From: Robertmurraya massiliosenegalensis JC6
Lineage (GTDB): Bacteria > Bacillota > Bacilli > Bacillales > Cytobacillaceae
DNA: 64,000 nt
Direction: 5' to 3'
NCBI RefSeq assembly: GCF_000311725.1
Contig: NZ_HE978514.1
Coordinates: 61,538-125,537, forward strand
Shown piece by piece: positions 7,819 to 16,808 of this stretch. Positions within the stretch are counted from its first letter, which is position 1; every line of letters begins with the position of its first letter. The position numbers and the translations under genes are program-made. The notes below the pieces were generated by a model. It searched no databases. It was not told where the DNA came from and worked only from the letters and a program-made list of their open reading frames with translations.

Positions 7819-8388
7819 TTACTGAATCGCTTTTATCAGAAAATTCGCATGTGCTTCTGCCAAATCCTTGACTTCTTCAAATCCAACGACATGTCTGCAA
7901 TAATGTGTTACGAATCCATGCAATGAAAGAAAAATCGACCATACATCTTGTATTTTTACATTCTTTCCGCATAACGAATAGACACTTTTTGCGAAACTTT
8001 CATAGGTGCGATTCGGTTCCTGATTGATAAAATTTCTTACTTCTTGATCTTTTATCAGGAACATAATTTCATAATGACTTTGATAGGTTAGACCGAACTC
8101 AATATAACCAATAAATATTTGCTTCAACTTCTCATGAGGTTCTAAATCTTTCTCCATAATATTCTCTAACACTTTATTTAACATAGTAAAATGACTTTCT
8201 ACTAGTGCATAAAATAGCTCTGCCTTATTTTTAAAATGATAATAAAGTGCACCGTGACTGTACCCTAATTCCTTGGCAATTTGTCGCATCGATACATGCT
8301 CATATCCTTTGTCTGCAAAAAGGTCTCTTGCTGCATTCATAATCATATCTCTTGTGAGTTCTTGTTGGACAGTCTTTCTTGGTGTCAT
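7819..8388 (-). CDS. TetR/AcrR family transcriptional repressor
   Basis: 189-residue regulator. The N-terminal helix-turn-helix domain (about residues 10-55) reads RDLFADKGYEHVSMRQIAKE followed by YSHGALYYHFKNKAELFYAL, textbook TetR_N. The C-terminal ligand domain has no assignable specificity. Its promoter region carries an operator overlapping the -35, and a second copy precedes the downstream epimerase gene, so it should repress both. AGGAGGGTACT is the ribosome binding site before the ATG at 8388. Confidence 0.9.
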   Translation of the reverse strand: MTPRKTVQQELTRDMIMNAARDLFADKGYEHVSMRQIAKELGYSHGALYYHFKNKAELFYALVESHFTMLNKVLENIMEKDLEPHEKLKQIFIGYIEFGLTYQSHYEIMFLIKDQEVRNFINQEPNRTYESFAKSVYSLCGKNVKIQDVWSIFLSLHGFVTHYCRHVVGFEEVKDLAEAHANFLIKAIQ

Positions 8389-8421
8389 AGTACCCTCCTT
8401 GATTTTTTATTGACTACATTT

Positions 8422-8450
8422 AGTTTAAAATATTTTTAACCAGTGGTCAA
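8422..8450 (-). promoter_or_regulatory. tetR promoter with overlapping operator
   Basis: Minus strand: TTGACC (8450-8445) as -35, 17-base spacer, TAAACT (8427-8422) as -10. The -35 is embedded in TTAACCAGTGGTCAA (8436-8450 on plus), which matches the TTGACCA-N-TGGTCAA palindrome at 7788 with one change. This predicts autoregulation. Confidence 0.65.
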
Positions 8451-8461
8451 TTAACAAAATG

Positions 8462-8493
8462 GAAAAAGCAGGAATTTTATACTTATTCCTGCT
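8462..8493 (-). terminator. Terminator at the end of the CorC/HlyC-type gene
   Basis: AGCAGGAAT (8467-8475) pairs with ATTCCTGCT (8485-8493); on the minus strand the stem is followed by TTTTTCC. One arm overlaps the last codons and stop of the 8483 gene. Confidence 0.8.
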
Positions 8494-9808
8494 CTTCCTC
8501 GTTCATTTCGCTTACTTTCACCTTTATAATACGTCTTTCATTGATTTCTTCTACAACAAATCGGTAATGCTCATACTCGATGATCGGTTTCTCTTCTGGA
8601 TCAGGAATATAGCCGAGTTGCCCAATAATAAATCCACTTAGTGTATCATAATCTTCGGTTGGGAAGTCCACTTTTAAAATATCTTCTACATCATCCAAAT
8701 CAGTAGTTCCCATCATTATATAGTCGGTCTCATTGATTTTTTCGATTTCCTCTTGATCCAATTCCGGTTCATCATACTCATCAAAAATATTACCGACGAT
8801 CTCTTCTAAAATATCCTCCATCGTCACGATTCCATCCGTACCACCATATTCATCTATCGCAATGGCCATATGAACTTTGTTTTTTTGCATATCCTTAAAT
8901 AAATGGTCGATCCCCACTGATTCAAGAACATAAAAAGGCTCTCGGATGAGTTCGTTTAAATTAAAGTCGTTCTGATCGCCATTTTCAATAAATGAAAAAA
9001 GATCCTTCACATGGAGAGTCCCAACAATATGATCAATATTTTCCTCATATACAGGAATTCTCGTATATTTTTCAACATTTGCTACGTGAACAGCCTCTTG
9101 AAAACTTAAATCATTTGGGATGGCTACAATATTCGTACGATGGGTCATAATATCTGAAACCGTTTTGTTATCGAATTCAAAAATATTATTGATCATTTCC
9201 TTTTCTGTTGCCTGAATCGTTCCTCTTTCTTGACCTACATCGACCATCATACGAATTTCTTCTTCTGTGACCTCTTCACCTTCTGCATTTGGATCGACGC
9301 CGAAAAGCCGCACAATTAAATGAGTCGAAAAGGTCAGCAAGCGCACAAATGGGGAAGTAATTTTCGAAAGAATGGTCAATGGCCTTGCCGCTAAAAGAGA
9401 GATTTGTTCAGCTTTCGTAACTGCCAGTCTTTTCGGGACGAGCTCTCCTAGGACAAGTGTGAAATAAGATAAAATCAAGGTAATGATGATCGTGGCAATC
9501 ACTTCAAGCAGTTGCATTTCCACTGGCAGTTGCACATATTTATCTAGAGAACGAGACATCATTCCGACAAAATTTCTCGAGGCAAAGGCGCTAGCCATTA
9601 ACCCTGATAATGTGATCCCGATTTGAATCGTTGCAAGAAAATGACTTGGTTCAGATAAAAGTTTCTGAACCAATTTTGCTTTTTTATCGCCATCTTCAGC
9701 CAATTGTTTGATACGGCTATCACTTAAGGAGACTAACGCCATCTCAGAACCTGCAAAGAATGCATTTAAGACAATAAGTATAGCTAGAATTATGATTTCA
9801 ACACCCAA
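8483..9808 (-). CDS. CNNM/CorC-HlyC family membrane protein (DUF21 + CBS pair)
   Basis: About 441 residues. An N-terminal DUF21 transmembrane domain (roughly residues 1-190) with GSEMALVSLSDSRIKQL and GELVPKRLAV motifs is followed by two CBS domains (about 215-340, MTHRTNIVAIP and AIDEYGGTDGIVTMEDILEE) and a C-terminal CorC_HlyC domain. Members are implicated in magnesium or other divalent cation export/homeostasis. The GTG at 9817 is possible, but TTG at 9808 is better spaced from AGGTGA and is used here. It lies downstream of the terC gene on the same strand, separated by 108 bases. Confidence 0.9.
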   Translation of the reverse strand: MGVEIIILAILIVLNAFFAGSEMALVSLSDSRIKQLAEDGDKKAKLVQKLLSEPSHFLATIQIGITLSGLMASAFASRNFVGMMSRSLDKYVQLPVEMQLLEVIATIIITLILSYFTLVLGELVPKRLAVTKAEQISLLAARPLTILSKITSPFVRLLTFSTHLIVRLFGVDPNAEGEEVTEEEIRMMVDVGQERGTIQATEKEMINNIFEFDNKTVSDIMTHRTNIVAIPNDLSFQEAVHVANVEKYTRIPVYEENIDHIVGTLHVKDLFSFIENGDQNDFNLNELIREPFYVLESVGIDHLFKDMQKNKVHMAIAIDEYGGTDGIVTMEDILEEIVGNIFDEYDEPELDQEEIEKINETDYIMMGTTDLDDVEDILKVDFPTEDYDTLSGFIIGQLGYIPDPEEKPIIEYEHYRFVVEEINERRIIKVKVSEMNEEEQE

Positions 9809-9916
9809 GAAAGTCACCTACCAAAATAGCCTAAAAAATTGATACTCTTTTTATACTATACCCTGACCTTCATGGGGTTATTATGTTTCACCTATCTAGG
9901 ACTCACTTTCTTCGTT

Positions 9917-10708
9917 TCATGCGGTCGGTGTTTCGTTTTCTACACTCTCTTTATCCTTTGATAAAAACCAACCTGCTGCAGCAATTCCAATTAAGACTGT
10001 ATAGAAAATGAGCTTCCATAGTGTAGAGTGGGCAAACTCATAGGAAATGATAGCAATATCTGGATGTGATAATGTTAAGACGACGAGCTTTACTCCAACC
10101 CAGCCGACGATCGCAAACGCTGCTAATTCTAATCCAGGTCTTGCATGGAGCAGCTTCACAAACATATTTGCCGCATATCTCATGATGATGACACCGATTA
10201 GACCTCCGGCGAAAATGACGAGAAATTTCCCACCGTCCATTCCACCAATATTGGGAAGATTCGTATTTGGAAGTGTCATTGCTAATGCAACAGCCGCTAA
10301 AATGGAATCCACTGCAAAGGCAATATCTGCAAGCTCCACTTTAAAGACGGTTAACCAAAATCCAGATTTTTTCTTCGGCTTTTCTTCCACAACCTCGTCG
10401 TCAACCTTTTTCATTATCAGTTTTCGGACGATATGATTAATGGCAATAAACAGTAAGTAGACGGCTCCGAGCGCTTGAACTTGCCAAACGTCGACGAGAA
10501 ATGAAATAACAAATAAAGAAACAAAGCGGAAAACAAAAGCACCTGCTAATCCATAGAATAGAGCCTTTCTTCTTTCTTCCTCCGGGAGATGCTTCACCAT
10601 GATCGCTAAAACGAGTGCATTATCTGCTGCTAAAAGCCCCTCTAAGGCAATAAGTAAAAGTAATACCCATCCGTACTCCAATAAAATCGATATATCCATA
10701 TTTTTCAA
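9917..10708 (-). CDS. TerC family membrane protein, probable manganese exporter
   Basis: 263 residues with about seven membrane segments. The family motifs EGLLAADNALVLAIMVKHLP (residues 23-42) and VELADIAFAVDSILAAVAL (about 125-143) hold the conserved acidic residues. Homologues in Bacillus (YceF/YkoY group) export Mn2+ and help metalate secreted enzymes. The 5' leader is a yybP-ykoY (Mn2+) riboswitch, which strongly supports a manganese role. A charged cytoplasmic loop (EEKPKKKSG) separates the two halves. Confidence 0.92.
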   Translation of the reverse strand: MKNMDISILLEYGWVLLLLIALEGLLAADNALVLAIMVKHLPEEERRKALFYGLAGAFVFRFVSLFVISFLVDVWQVQALGAVYLLFIAINHIVRKLIMKKVDDEVVEEKPKKKSGFWLTVFKVELADIAFAVDSILAAVALAMTLPNTNLPNIGGMDGGKFLVIFAGGLIGVIIMRYAANMFVKLLHARPGLELAAFAIVGWVGVKLVVLTLSHPDIAIISYEFAHSTLWKLIFYTVLIGIAAAGWFLSKDKESVENETPTA

Positions 10709-10798
10709 CTTCCTCCTATTTCGTTTATGTTTTTAGTTTTACCGAATTTCAGTTAATTCACATCCCCAACACCTTCCTTGTCCTCACCAAAATAGAAA

Positions 10799-10871
10799 AG
10801 GCCTTTACCAATATTGGTAAAGGCCTGAAAAAAAACGAAAAGACCCTTACCCTTTTATTGGTAAAGGTCTT
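10799..10871 (-). terminator. Tandem terminators of the manganese riboswitch
   Basis: Minus strand, first hairpin: AAGACCTTTACC (10871-10860) with GGTAAGGGTCTT (10851-10840), followed by a T-rich stretch ending at about 10825; its 5' arm is also the 3' end of the aptamer. Second hairpin: a perfect 28-base palindrome at 10799-10826 (half-site AGGCCTTTACCAAT) followed by TTTTC. Both share CCTTTACCAAT, so cross-pairing between them is possible. Confidence 0.8.
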
Positions 10872-10975
10872 GCTAACTACGGAATAAAATGCCCGTTAGC
10901 CAACAAAGCCGAGAGACAAATGCCTCCGAACTGACGACTTTGCTGTTAAAGCTACTCCCCTTTAGGAGAACGATT
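10860..10975 (-). promoter_or_regulatory. yybP-ykoY manganese riboswitch
   Basis: The minus strand shows the class signatures: AAAGGGGAGTAGC at the 5' end (10963-10951), then GGAGGC, CGGCTTTGTTGGC and a closing GCAAGACCTTTACC. The same element precedes ykoY and yybP-type genes in Bacillus and turns expression on when Mn2+ is high. Here it precedes terC. The 401-base gap 10709-11109 is filled by this leader, its terminators and, at the right end, the promoter area of the small gene at 11110. Confidence 0.92.
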
Positions 10976-11109
10976 AATTTATATTTTTACTATACCCGAA
11001 TTGCTAATGATCCGTCAATTATTTTTAGCAAAATGGTAAAATTGGAGCATTAAACCATTTTTAGCCTTTAGCGATATAGGTGATACTATTCTCTAAAGGA
11101 GGGATAAGT

Positions 11110-11229
11110 ATGACAAACGATTCAAAAGGGCGAACGAAAAATAAAAACGTAGCCAATTTCAGTAGCTCCACATTAAGACGGCTTGCCCTTTCCCGATTGG
11201 GACGACCAAAGAAAAACTCTCTACTTTAG
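11110..11229 (+). CDS. Small basic protein, 39 residues, unknown
   Basis: ATG at 11110 follows AAAGGAGGGATAAGT, an excellent ribosome binding site with ideal spacing, and an extended -10-like TGATACTAT is at 11081-11089. The 39-residue product starts MTNDSKGRTKNKN and ends RLALSRLGRPKKNSLL: strongly basic with Ser/Asn-rich middle, no membrane segment. Size and composition are reminiscent of minor spore or nucleic-acid-binding proteins, but I recognise no family. Its stop overlaps by 9 bases the end of the convergent PLP-enzyme gene. Confidence 0.6.
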   Translation: MTNDSKGRTKNKNVANFSSSTLRRLALSRLGRPKKNSLL

Positions 11230-12363
11230 TGCTTTTTCAAGCGCTTCTGTGAAAACCTGTATGATATCATCTGGATGCTCAATTCCAACTGATATTCTTA
11301 CCACTTCCATCGTAATTCCTAGCTCATCACATACTTCTTTCGGAAGAGCTCGGTGGGAGGTCGTTAATGGATGTGAAACCGTTGTCTCAACTCCTGCAAG
11401 AGTAGGGGCAATTTTCACCCATGATAATGATTTAAAAAAGGCACTTGTATCGACTTGAGTTCCTAGTTTGATCGTGACCATGGCTCCATAGCCTGTATGA
11501 GACTCAGCGAATGGATAATAAACTTTTTCGATATTAGGATTCCTGTTGAGAGCTTCAGCTAATTGTTGCGCATTTTGCGATTGACATTTCATGCGTAGAG
11601 CCAATGTCTTTAGTCCCCGACTTGTTAACCATGCTTCAAATGGACTCACATTTGCACCAAGATTGACTACCTTTGCTCGAGCTTTTGCAATTAACTCGTC
11701 TCTCCCCACTAACACACCAGCTGTCACATCACTGTGGCCCCCAATGTATTTCGTTGCACTATGTACGACTAAATCAACTCCAAGTTCATATGGGTTACAA
11801 TGAAAAGGAGTCGCAAAAGTATTATCAATAAGGGTTAATAAATGATGTTTTTTCGCTAATTGCACTACTCCATGTAAATCTTCTACCCTTAGGAGCGGAT
11901 TGGTAATCGACTCTGTATAAAGCATTTTCGTATTTTCTTGAATTGATTTTTCAACCTCAGCTAGATCAGTGAAAGACACAAAAGTTGTCTCAATCCCTAA
12001 ATTATGAAGTTCTTCTTTCAACAGATGAAAGCTTCCACCATATAAATCTTCTGCGGCAATGATATGCTCGCCACTTTTTACAACGGCTAGTACCCCTGCC
12101 AAAATCGCTGATAACCCTGAGGAGGTCGCAATCCCTGCTGGCGCACCTTCAATGGCAGCTACGGCCGCACCTAGTTCATCTGGATTAGGATTCCCAGTTC
12201 GAGAATATAAGTAATTCCCTTCACCTTGATAATAACCTTCAAGCTCTTCTAAATCCTTAAATACAAAGGCAGAAGTTTGATAAATAGGAGTCACTTTACT
12301 TTTTATTGACTTCTCATTCACTTTAACTGGATGCAATAATACGGTTTCAAACTTCTTTTCCAA
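11221..12363 (-). CDS. Methionine-biosynthesis PLP enzyme (trans-sulfuration family)
   Basis: Cys/Met-metabolism fold-type I PLP enzyme, 380 residues. Motifs: YSRTGNPNPDELGAAVAAIE (about 53-72), TSSGLSAILAGVL, DNTFATP and the PLP lysine in HSATKYIGGHSD (about residue 199). C-terminal VRISVGIEHPDDI is also typical. It belongs with cystathionine gamma-synthase, O-acyl-homoserine thiol-lyase and methionine gamma-lyase; the exact reaction cannot be decided. No SAM riboswitch or T-box is visible upstream. The gene follows the germination operon on the same strand with 83 bases between. Confidence 0.88.
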   Translation of the reverse strand: MEKKFETVLLHPVKVNEKSIKSKVTPIYQTSAFVFKDLEELEGYYQGEGNYLYSRTGNPNPDELGAAVAAIEGAPAGIATSSGLSAILAGVLAVVKSGEHIIAAEDLYGGSFHLLKEELHNLGIETTFVSFTDLAEVEKSIQENTKMLYTESITNPLLRVEDLHGVVQLAKKHHLLTLIDNTFATPFHCNPYELGVDLVVHSATKYIGGHSDVTAGVLVGRDELIAKARAKVVNLGANVSPFEAWLTSRGLKTLALRMKCQSQNAQQLAEALNRNPNIEKVYYPFAESHTGYGAMVTIKLGTQVDTSAFFKSLSWVKIAPTLAGVETTVSHPLTTSHRALPKEVCDELGITMEVVRISVGIEHPDDIIQVFTEALEKALK

Positions 12364-12446
12364 CTACATTCACCTTCTCCCAAAAATTCCACCATTACAA
12401 ATTGATCATTAGATCAAACTTGTCGGAATTGCAAGTGAATAATTTT

Positions 12447-13565
12447 TCATGCCTTTGTATTTTCACTAACCTCTATATCCTTGACTTTCTTTTTAAATAT
12501 TTTCCGTAAAAGTAAGATGAGTATCGGGAGACTAATCGTAATGCCCAGTGCAACCCAAATCCAATACGTTTCTAATAATTCAATTGCCCGTGCATGATCA
12601 AATACAAACCAATAACCGAAACCTCCTAGCATGAGAGCTGTCGGAATAATAACTGGTCGATAATCCTTTAATCCTAGCAGTCTTTGAAGCGCAATAGATG
12701 AACATAGAAGCGTAATCATAATTTGAGTAATGGAAGATAAAGCAAAAAAGGCGATCATAATCATTTCATAGCGATGGAAGAATACCCCGATTTGCGCACT
12801 TCGAGCCATTTGCATACAAGAAACAAAATATTGGGCAGCTACTTCAGCCGTTAACACCCCTGCTTCAAGAATCGGCCAAATGAGAACAAATAGACCTCCA
12901 TAAATAATTCCTGCCATCCCCGATCTTGTCCATGTTTTATCATTCTTAACATAAGGGAGAAGCATTGTGGCCATCATTGTCGCTAACGCCCAATCTGCAT
13001 CATAATGTCTGCTTGCCCACAGTGTGTTGAAAAAGCCTGATTGAAACGTTGGCAACAGCTCTCGGACATCAAAATCCTGAACAGAACCTAAAATGATTAA
13101 AATATTCAAGCATAGTACTGAAAAAACCCCGAGTAAGGCCATTCTACTTATAACCTCGAGACCAAAAAATATGCCATACACACCGATAAAAAGGGCTGCC
13201 AATACAATAACAAGCAGTGGAGATTCTGGCAAAAAGAAATCCTTAATATGATACACAAAAGTAGCTAGTATCCCACCAAAGGCAAAAAGAAAAAATATCA
13301 GCACCAATGCGGCAACCAGCTTCGAAAACCATTTTCCAACCAGTTTCTCACTATGCTGGATGATGTCCTTATCAGGCATTTTTTTGATCAAATAGATAAC
13401 TATGGTCATCACTAATAGACCTTGAAGAACGGCGAAAATCGTGGCAATCCACATATCACTCCCTACTTCTCTCGCCATAGAACCTTGTGTAAGTCCGATC
13501 GCCTTTGCATATACGAGATTAATAATGATCGCCATAAACATTCCATTTGTAATTTGAACCTTCAT
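12447..13565 (-). CDS. Spore germinant receptor subunit B (GerAB/GerKB-type permease)
   Basis: Membrane subunit of a Ger receptor in the inner spore membrane, 372 residues and about ten transmembrane segments, of the endospore germination permease (APC-like) family; this subunit binds the germinant. It starts VQITNGMFMAIIINLVYAKA after ATG at 13565 with TTAGGAG as ribosome binding site, 9 bases after the GerC-type gene. Which amino acid or sugar it recognises cannot be told from sequence. Last gene of the receptor operon. Confidence 0.92.
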   Translation of the reverse strand: MKVQITNGMFMAIIINLVYAKAIGLTQGSMAREVGSDMWIATIFAVLQGLLVMTIVIYLIKKMPDKDIIQHSEKLVGKWFSKLVAALVLIFFLFAFGGILATFVYHIKDFFLPESPLLVIVLAALFIGVYGIFFGLEVISRMALLGVFSVLCLNILIILGSVQDFDVRELLPTFQSGFFNTLWASRHYDADWALATMMATMLLPYVKNDKTWTRSGMAGIIYGGLFVLIWPILEAGVLTAEVAAQYFVSCMQMARSAQIGVFFHRYEMIMIAFFALSSITQIMITLLCSSIALQRLLGLKDYRPVIIPTALMLGGFGYWFVFDHARAIELLETYWIWVALGITISLPILILLLRKIFKKKVKDIEVSENTKA

Positions 13566-13574
13566 TTGTAACTC

Positions 13575-14774
13575 CTAATGTTTTTTTGTTGGTTTAAAAA
13601 GTAGGGCTCCATCTGTAATCTCCGCTTCTACGTGAACCGTTATTTTTGCCTCTTGTAGTTCCTGTTCCCAATTGCTTCTGATTTCCTTCCATTCGATTGG
13701 GTACCGATTATTAAAAACTTTGCCAAGCTCCAGAATATCTGACTTATACTCATTCTGAACCTTATCAACGACTTTAATGATCTGCTCCTTAAGGTAGCTT
13801 GATAATTCTTCTTCTAACTGTTCTACTGATTTATCATCATCCATGGAAAATTCACAGCCCGCTTCAACAAGACTTCCGTACGCTTGTAAGTTGACCTCAA
13901 ATTCCGCATGCTTATTTTTATATTTAGGAATGACATCTACATTTTGTTTCCGTAATTCAATACTTACTTTTTTCGTCTCATCCTTTGGACATTTAAGCGA
14001 GACAACACCAGACTCAGGATTCTCAATAAAATATAATAATCCTCGCGCCTCTTCATCCCCCAATATCCCGACTAATTTATCCCCTTTAAATACACCAGCA
14101 CCAGACAATTCCACCTGTTCAAGCGCTCCTTCTTCACCAGGTTTTTTATTTGAAATTCCTCTATTGATGAGTTTTAATCTTGCTAAAACAGGTTCAGAGC
14201 TTTCACTCAAATAAGCAGCCTGTAAATCCAAAATCTCAGTCCTAGGCGAACGAGCTGCAATGGAGCTATACCAAAATAAACGATCAATCGCCGAACCTGG
14301 TACGACTTCTAGTCCAGTTAAAGTCGAGACAACCTCACTTGCCTTTTCAGGCGTGACAGTCACCCAAGTTCTCATTCGAAGTTCAGGATTCCTTGTGAAG
14401 AAGTCAATAATATCTCGTATTCCTTCCTTTGCTAGATCCTCATTTATAACAATGACATGATTATGAGCCCAGAAAACCCGCCTCGAAGAAAAAGTAGATA
14501 GATTTCGAATTGCTTCGAAAATCGTCTCCCCTTCTGCACTCGCTGACCAAATAGGCTCTCCTGTATTTCCTGCTGGAGCACCTGTTTGTCCAATTGCATC
14601 AGCAGGACGAACGACTTGTGCTGTAATTTTGATGTTCCCTTCCTTTTCTCCCTTATCCAACCCCACTGCCATAACAAGCGCCAACTCATTAAGTTCTCTT
14701 TTCCCCATACCTGTGCAACCAGTTAACAGAATCGAGCATATCATGAATATCGATAACGCCAGCCTACTCTTCAT
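13575..14774 (-). CDS. Spore germinant receptor subunit C (Ger(x)C lipoprotein)
   Basis: Outer-face lipoprotein subunit, about 399 residues. A signal peptide with lipobox LLTGC (Cys near residue 20) leads into KRELNELALVMAVGLDKG, the family's first conserved block. The C-terminal GerAC domain extends to the end. I take ATG 14774 as start, 9 bases after GGAGG; the in-frame ATG at 14783 sits too close to that site. It overlaps the end of the gerA-type gene by 11 bases, so the three receptor genes are coupled. Confidence 0.92.
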   Translation of the reverse strand: MKSRLALSIFMICSILLTGCTGMGKRELNELALVMAVGLDKGEKEGNIKITAQVVRPADAIGQTGAPAGNTGEPIWSASAEGETIFEAIRNLSTFSSRRVFWAHNHVIVINEDLAKEGIRDIIDFFTRNPELRMRTWVTVTPEKASEVVSTLTGLEVVPGSAIDRLFWYSSIAARSPRTEILDLQAAYLSESSEPVLARLKLINRGISNKKPGEEGALEQVELSGAGVFKGDKLVGILGDEEARGLLYFIENPESGVVSLKCPKDETKKVSIELRKQNVDVIPKYKNKHAEFEVNLQAYGSLVEAGCEFSMDDDKSVEQLEEELSSYLKEQIIKVVDKVQNEYKSDILELGKVFNNRYPIEWKEIRSNWEQELQEAKITVHVEAEITDGALLFKPTKKH

Positions 14775-16386
14775 CCTGATCATGCCTCCGTGACTTGCTG
14801 GCTTTTCTCCTAATTTTCACAAGTCCATTTCCAAAAGTTTGACGACTTTCCTTGGATTTAGATTCCTTCTTATTCGGTTTTGGAAGTTGATCCTCTGCAA
14901 GACGATTTTCCTTACCTTCTGCCAGATCTGGTTGTTCATCCATGGTCCACAATGGTGCCCGGAAAATAAAGTCCTTTTGGTCTGATGGCTTAAACGGTGT
15001 TGCTGGAGCCAAATAGGATTCCCCGAATGAACGAAGTGACATCGCATGAATGGCAAGGAATGCAAAAGCAGTCGCAAATCCTAATAACCCCATTGTTCCT
15101 GAAGCAATGAGAAGGACGAAACGAATTAATCGAATCGAAAATGATGCCGCATAATTTGGAATCGCAAACGATGATATTCCTGTTAAGGCTACAATAATGA
15201 CCATAAAAGGTGACACTACCCCTGCCTGCACTGCAGCTTGTCCAATTACGAGTGACCCAACAATACTAACTGCTTGCCCGACAGGTTTAGGCATCCTCAC
15301 CCCTGCTTCACGCATCAGCTCAAAGGCTATTTCCATAATCAATGCCTCAATCAAGACAGGAAAAGGATTGACATCCCTCCCTGATGCAATCGTGAGTGCC
15401 AATGAAGTAGGAATCATTTCCTGATGAAAGCTCACCAGCATCACGTACATGGAAGGCAGGGTTAAACTAATAATAAAAGCAACATAACGGATGACGCGAT
15501 TAAAGCTACCTGCCAAAAATCTAGAATAATAATCATCACTTGCTTGCATAAATTGCCAAAAATAGGTTGGAACAACCAATACAAATGGCGTGTTATCAAC
15601 AAAAATGGCTACTCTTCCTTCAAGCAATGAAGAGGCTACCTTATCCGGCCTTTCAGTACTTTGTACTGTAGTAAAAGGAGAAAATGGAGCATCTTCAATT
15701 AATTCTTCAATATAACTACTTTCTAGGATGGCATCGATTTTTATCCTGCTGATTCTTTTTTTAACCTCTTCAACAAGCCCCTCTTTCACCGTTTCTTGAA
15801 GATAAGCGATATTAATATCTGTTTTTGACTTTTTCCCGACTGTCATAGCCTCGAACATCAAGTTCGGATCGCGAATTCTTCTTCGTACAAGTGCTGTATT
15901 CGTTCGTATTGATTCTGTGAAACCATCTCTTGGCCCTCTTACGACCTGCTCCACCTGGGGCTCCTCAACGGAACGTGATGCCCATTCTCTTGATGAGACT
16001 AGTAAACAAGCATCTGAACCATCAATGAAGAATACCGTATCTCCTGCAAGAATCGCATCGATCATCGGATCAATCAAATCGGTAACCTTGATCGACTTAT
16101 TTATAAGAACAGAAGACTTGATTGCATCAACAATTGAAACGGAGCCTGGTTCGTCTAAAATAAGTTCCGCTTTATACATAAGGGATTTAATGACTGCATT
16201 AATCTCGTTACTATTCACAAGTCCATCGAGGAAAAAGCAGACTGCTCTAATTTTCTTGTTATCTTGAAATTCAAATTCGCGCTTTGTCAAATCAACACTT
16301 TTTCCAAAACGCTCTTCCACAATCGCAATATTTTCATCTATTAAACGTGAAATGTTCGTTTTATTTTTCCCATGAAGTTTTGGCAT
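14764..16386 (-). CDS. Spore germinant receptor subunit A (GerA family)
   Basis: 540-residue first subunit of the receptor. The soluble N-terminal half (to about residue 290) includes the conserved VRGPRDGFTESIRTNTALVR block, and the C-terminal half carries about five membrane spans around PFPVLIEALIMEIAFELMRE, followed by a charged tail rich in Lys, Ser and Glu. AAGGAG precedes the ATG at 16386. Operon order A-C-B is one of the usual orders. Expression is expected in the forespore (sigma-G), but I could not find a convincing sigma-G promoter in the 124-base gap to the divergent gene. Confidence 0.94.
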   Translation of the reverse strand: MPKLHGKNKTNISRLIDENIAIVEERFGKSVDLTKREFEFQDNKKIRAVCFFLDGLVNSNEINAVIKSLMYKAELILDEPGSVSIVDAIKSSVLINKSIKVTDLIDPMIDAILAGDTVFFIDGSDACLLVSSREWASRSVEEPQVEQVVRGPRDGFTESIRTNTALVRRRIRDPNLMFEAMTVGKKSKTDINIAYLQETVKEGLVEEVKKRISRIKIDAILESSYIEELIEDAPFSPFTTVQSTERPDKVASSLLEGRVAIFVDNTPFVLVVPTYFWQFMQASDDYYSRFLAGSFNRVIRYVAFIISLTLPSMYVMLVSFHQEMIPTSLALTIASGRDVNPFPVLIEALIMEIAFELMREAGVRMPKPVGQAVSIVGSLVIGQAAVQAGVVSPFMVIIVALTGISSFAIPNYAASFSIRLIRFVLLIASGTMGLLGFATAFAFLAIHAMSLRSFGESYLAPATPFKPSDQKDFIFRAPLWTMDEQPDLAEGKENRLAEDQLPKPNKKESKSKESRQTFGNGLVKIRRKASKSRRHDQDEE

Positions 16387-16510
16387 GTGATGAACTCCTT
16401 CTACTCACTACTACTTTTCTCTCCGTTCTTTTTAGTTCTTATGCATGAGTTGAATCATATTCTTTTAGAATGGTTAGGATAGATAGAAAATAATCCAGGA
16501 GTTACCTAGT

Positions 16511-16702
16511 ATGGATCTATATCACACTTTTATTTATGAAAAAATATTCAATGCACCTTGGTTCATTCTGTCATTTGTTTTTATAGTCATTATCCTAAAT
16601 TTCTTGGGTCCTGTTATCGTGTGGTTTATCATGAACAGTAAACCGATGCCGATACTACGACATTTTAAAAAGAAAAAAGTTAACACAAAAGAAGGTGGGT
16701 GA
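16511..16702 (+). CDS. Small membrane protein, 63 residues, divergent from the germination operon
   Basis: One long hydrophobic segment (about residues 15-42, WFILSFVFIVIILNFLGP) followed by a basic tail KKKKVNTKEGG, so a single-pass or hairpin inner-membrane protein with cytoplasmic C-terminus. An AGGAG site lies 10 bases before the ATG. No family recognised. Its divergent position next to a germinant receptor operon suggests shared timing, which is speculation. Confidence 0.5.
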   Translation: MDLYHTFIYEKIFNAPWFILSFVFIVIILNFLGPVIVWFIMNSKPMPILRHFKKKKVNTKEGG

Positions 16703-16808
16703 ATTTTTAAGTGACATGTTTTAGAGTCTCGTGAAGGGAGCATATGACTTGATTCGTAATTCCAGTAGATTGTCTTTTACCTGCCTTCAAGGGGGCTTTG
16801 GAGAAAAC

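Noticed and set aside
12400-12415. TTGATCATTAGATCAA palindrome between the germination operon and the PLP-enzyme gene
   Set aside because: Short stem with poor T-run and no partner site; could be an operator or weak terminator, but support is too thin to annotate.
12364-12446. Possible SAM riboswitch or T-box before the methionine-type PLP enzyme
   Set aside because: The gap is 83 bases and shows none of the conserved blocks of either element.
16387-16510. Sigma-G promoter before the gerA-type gene (GAATA ... CATAAGA)
   Set aside because: Spacing between the two boxes is about 14, not the required 17-18, so it was not called.
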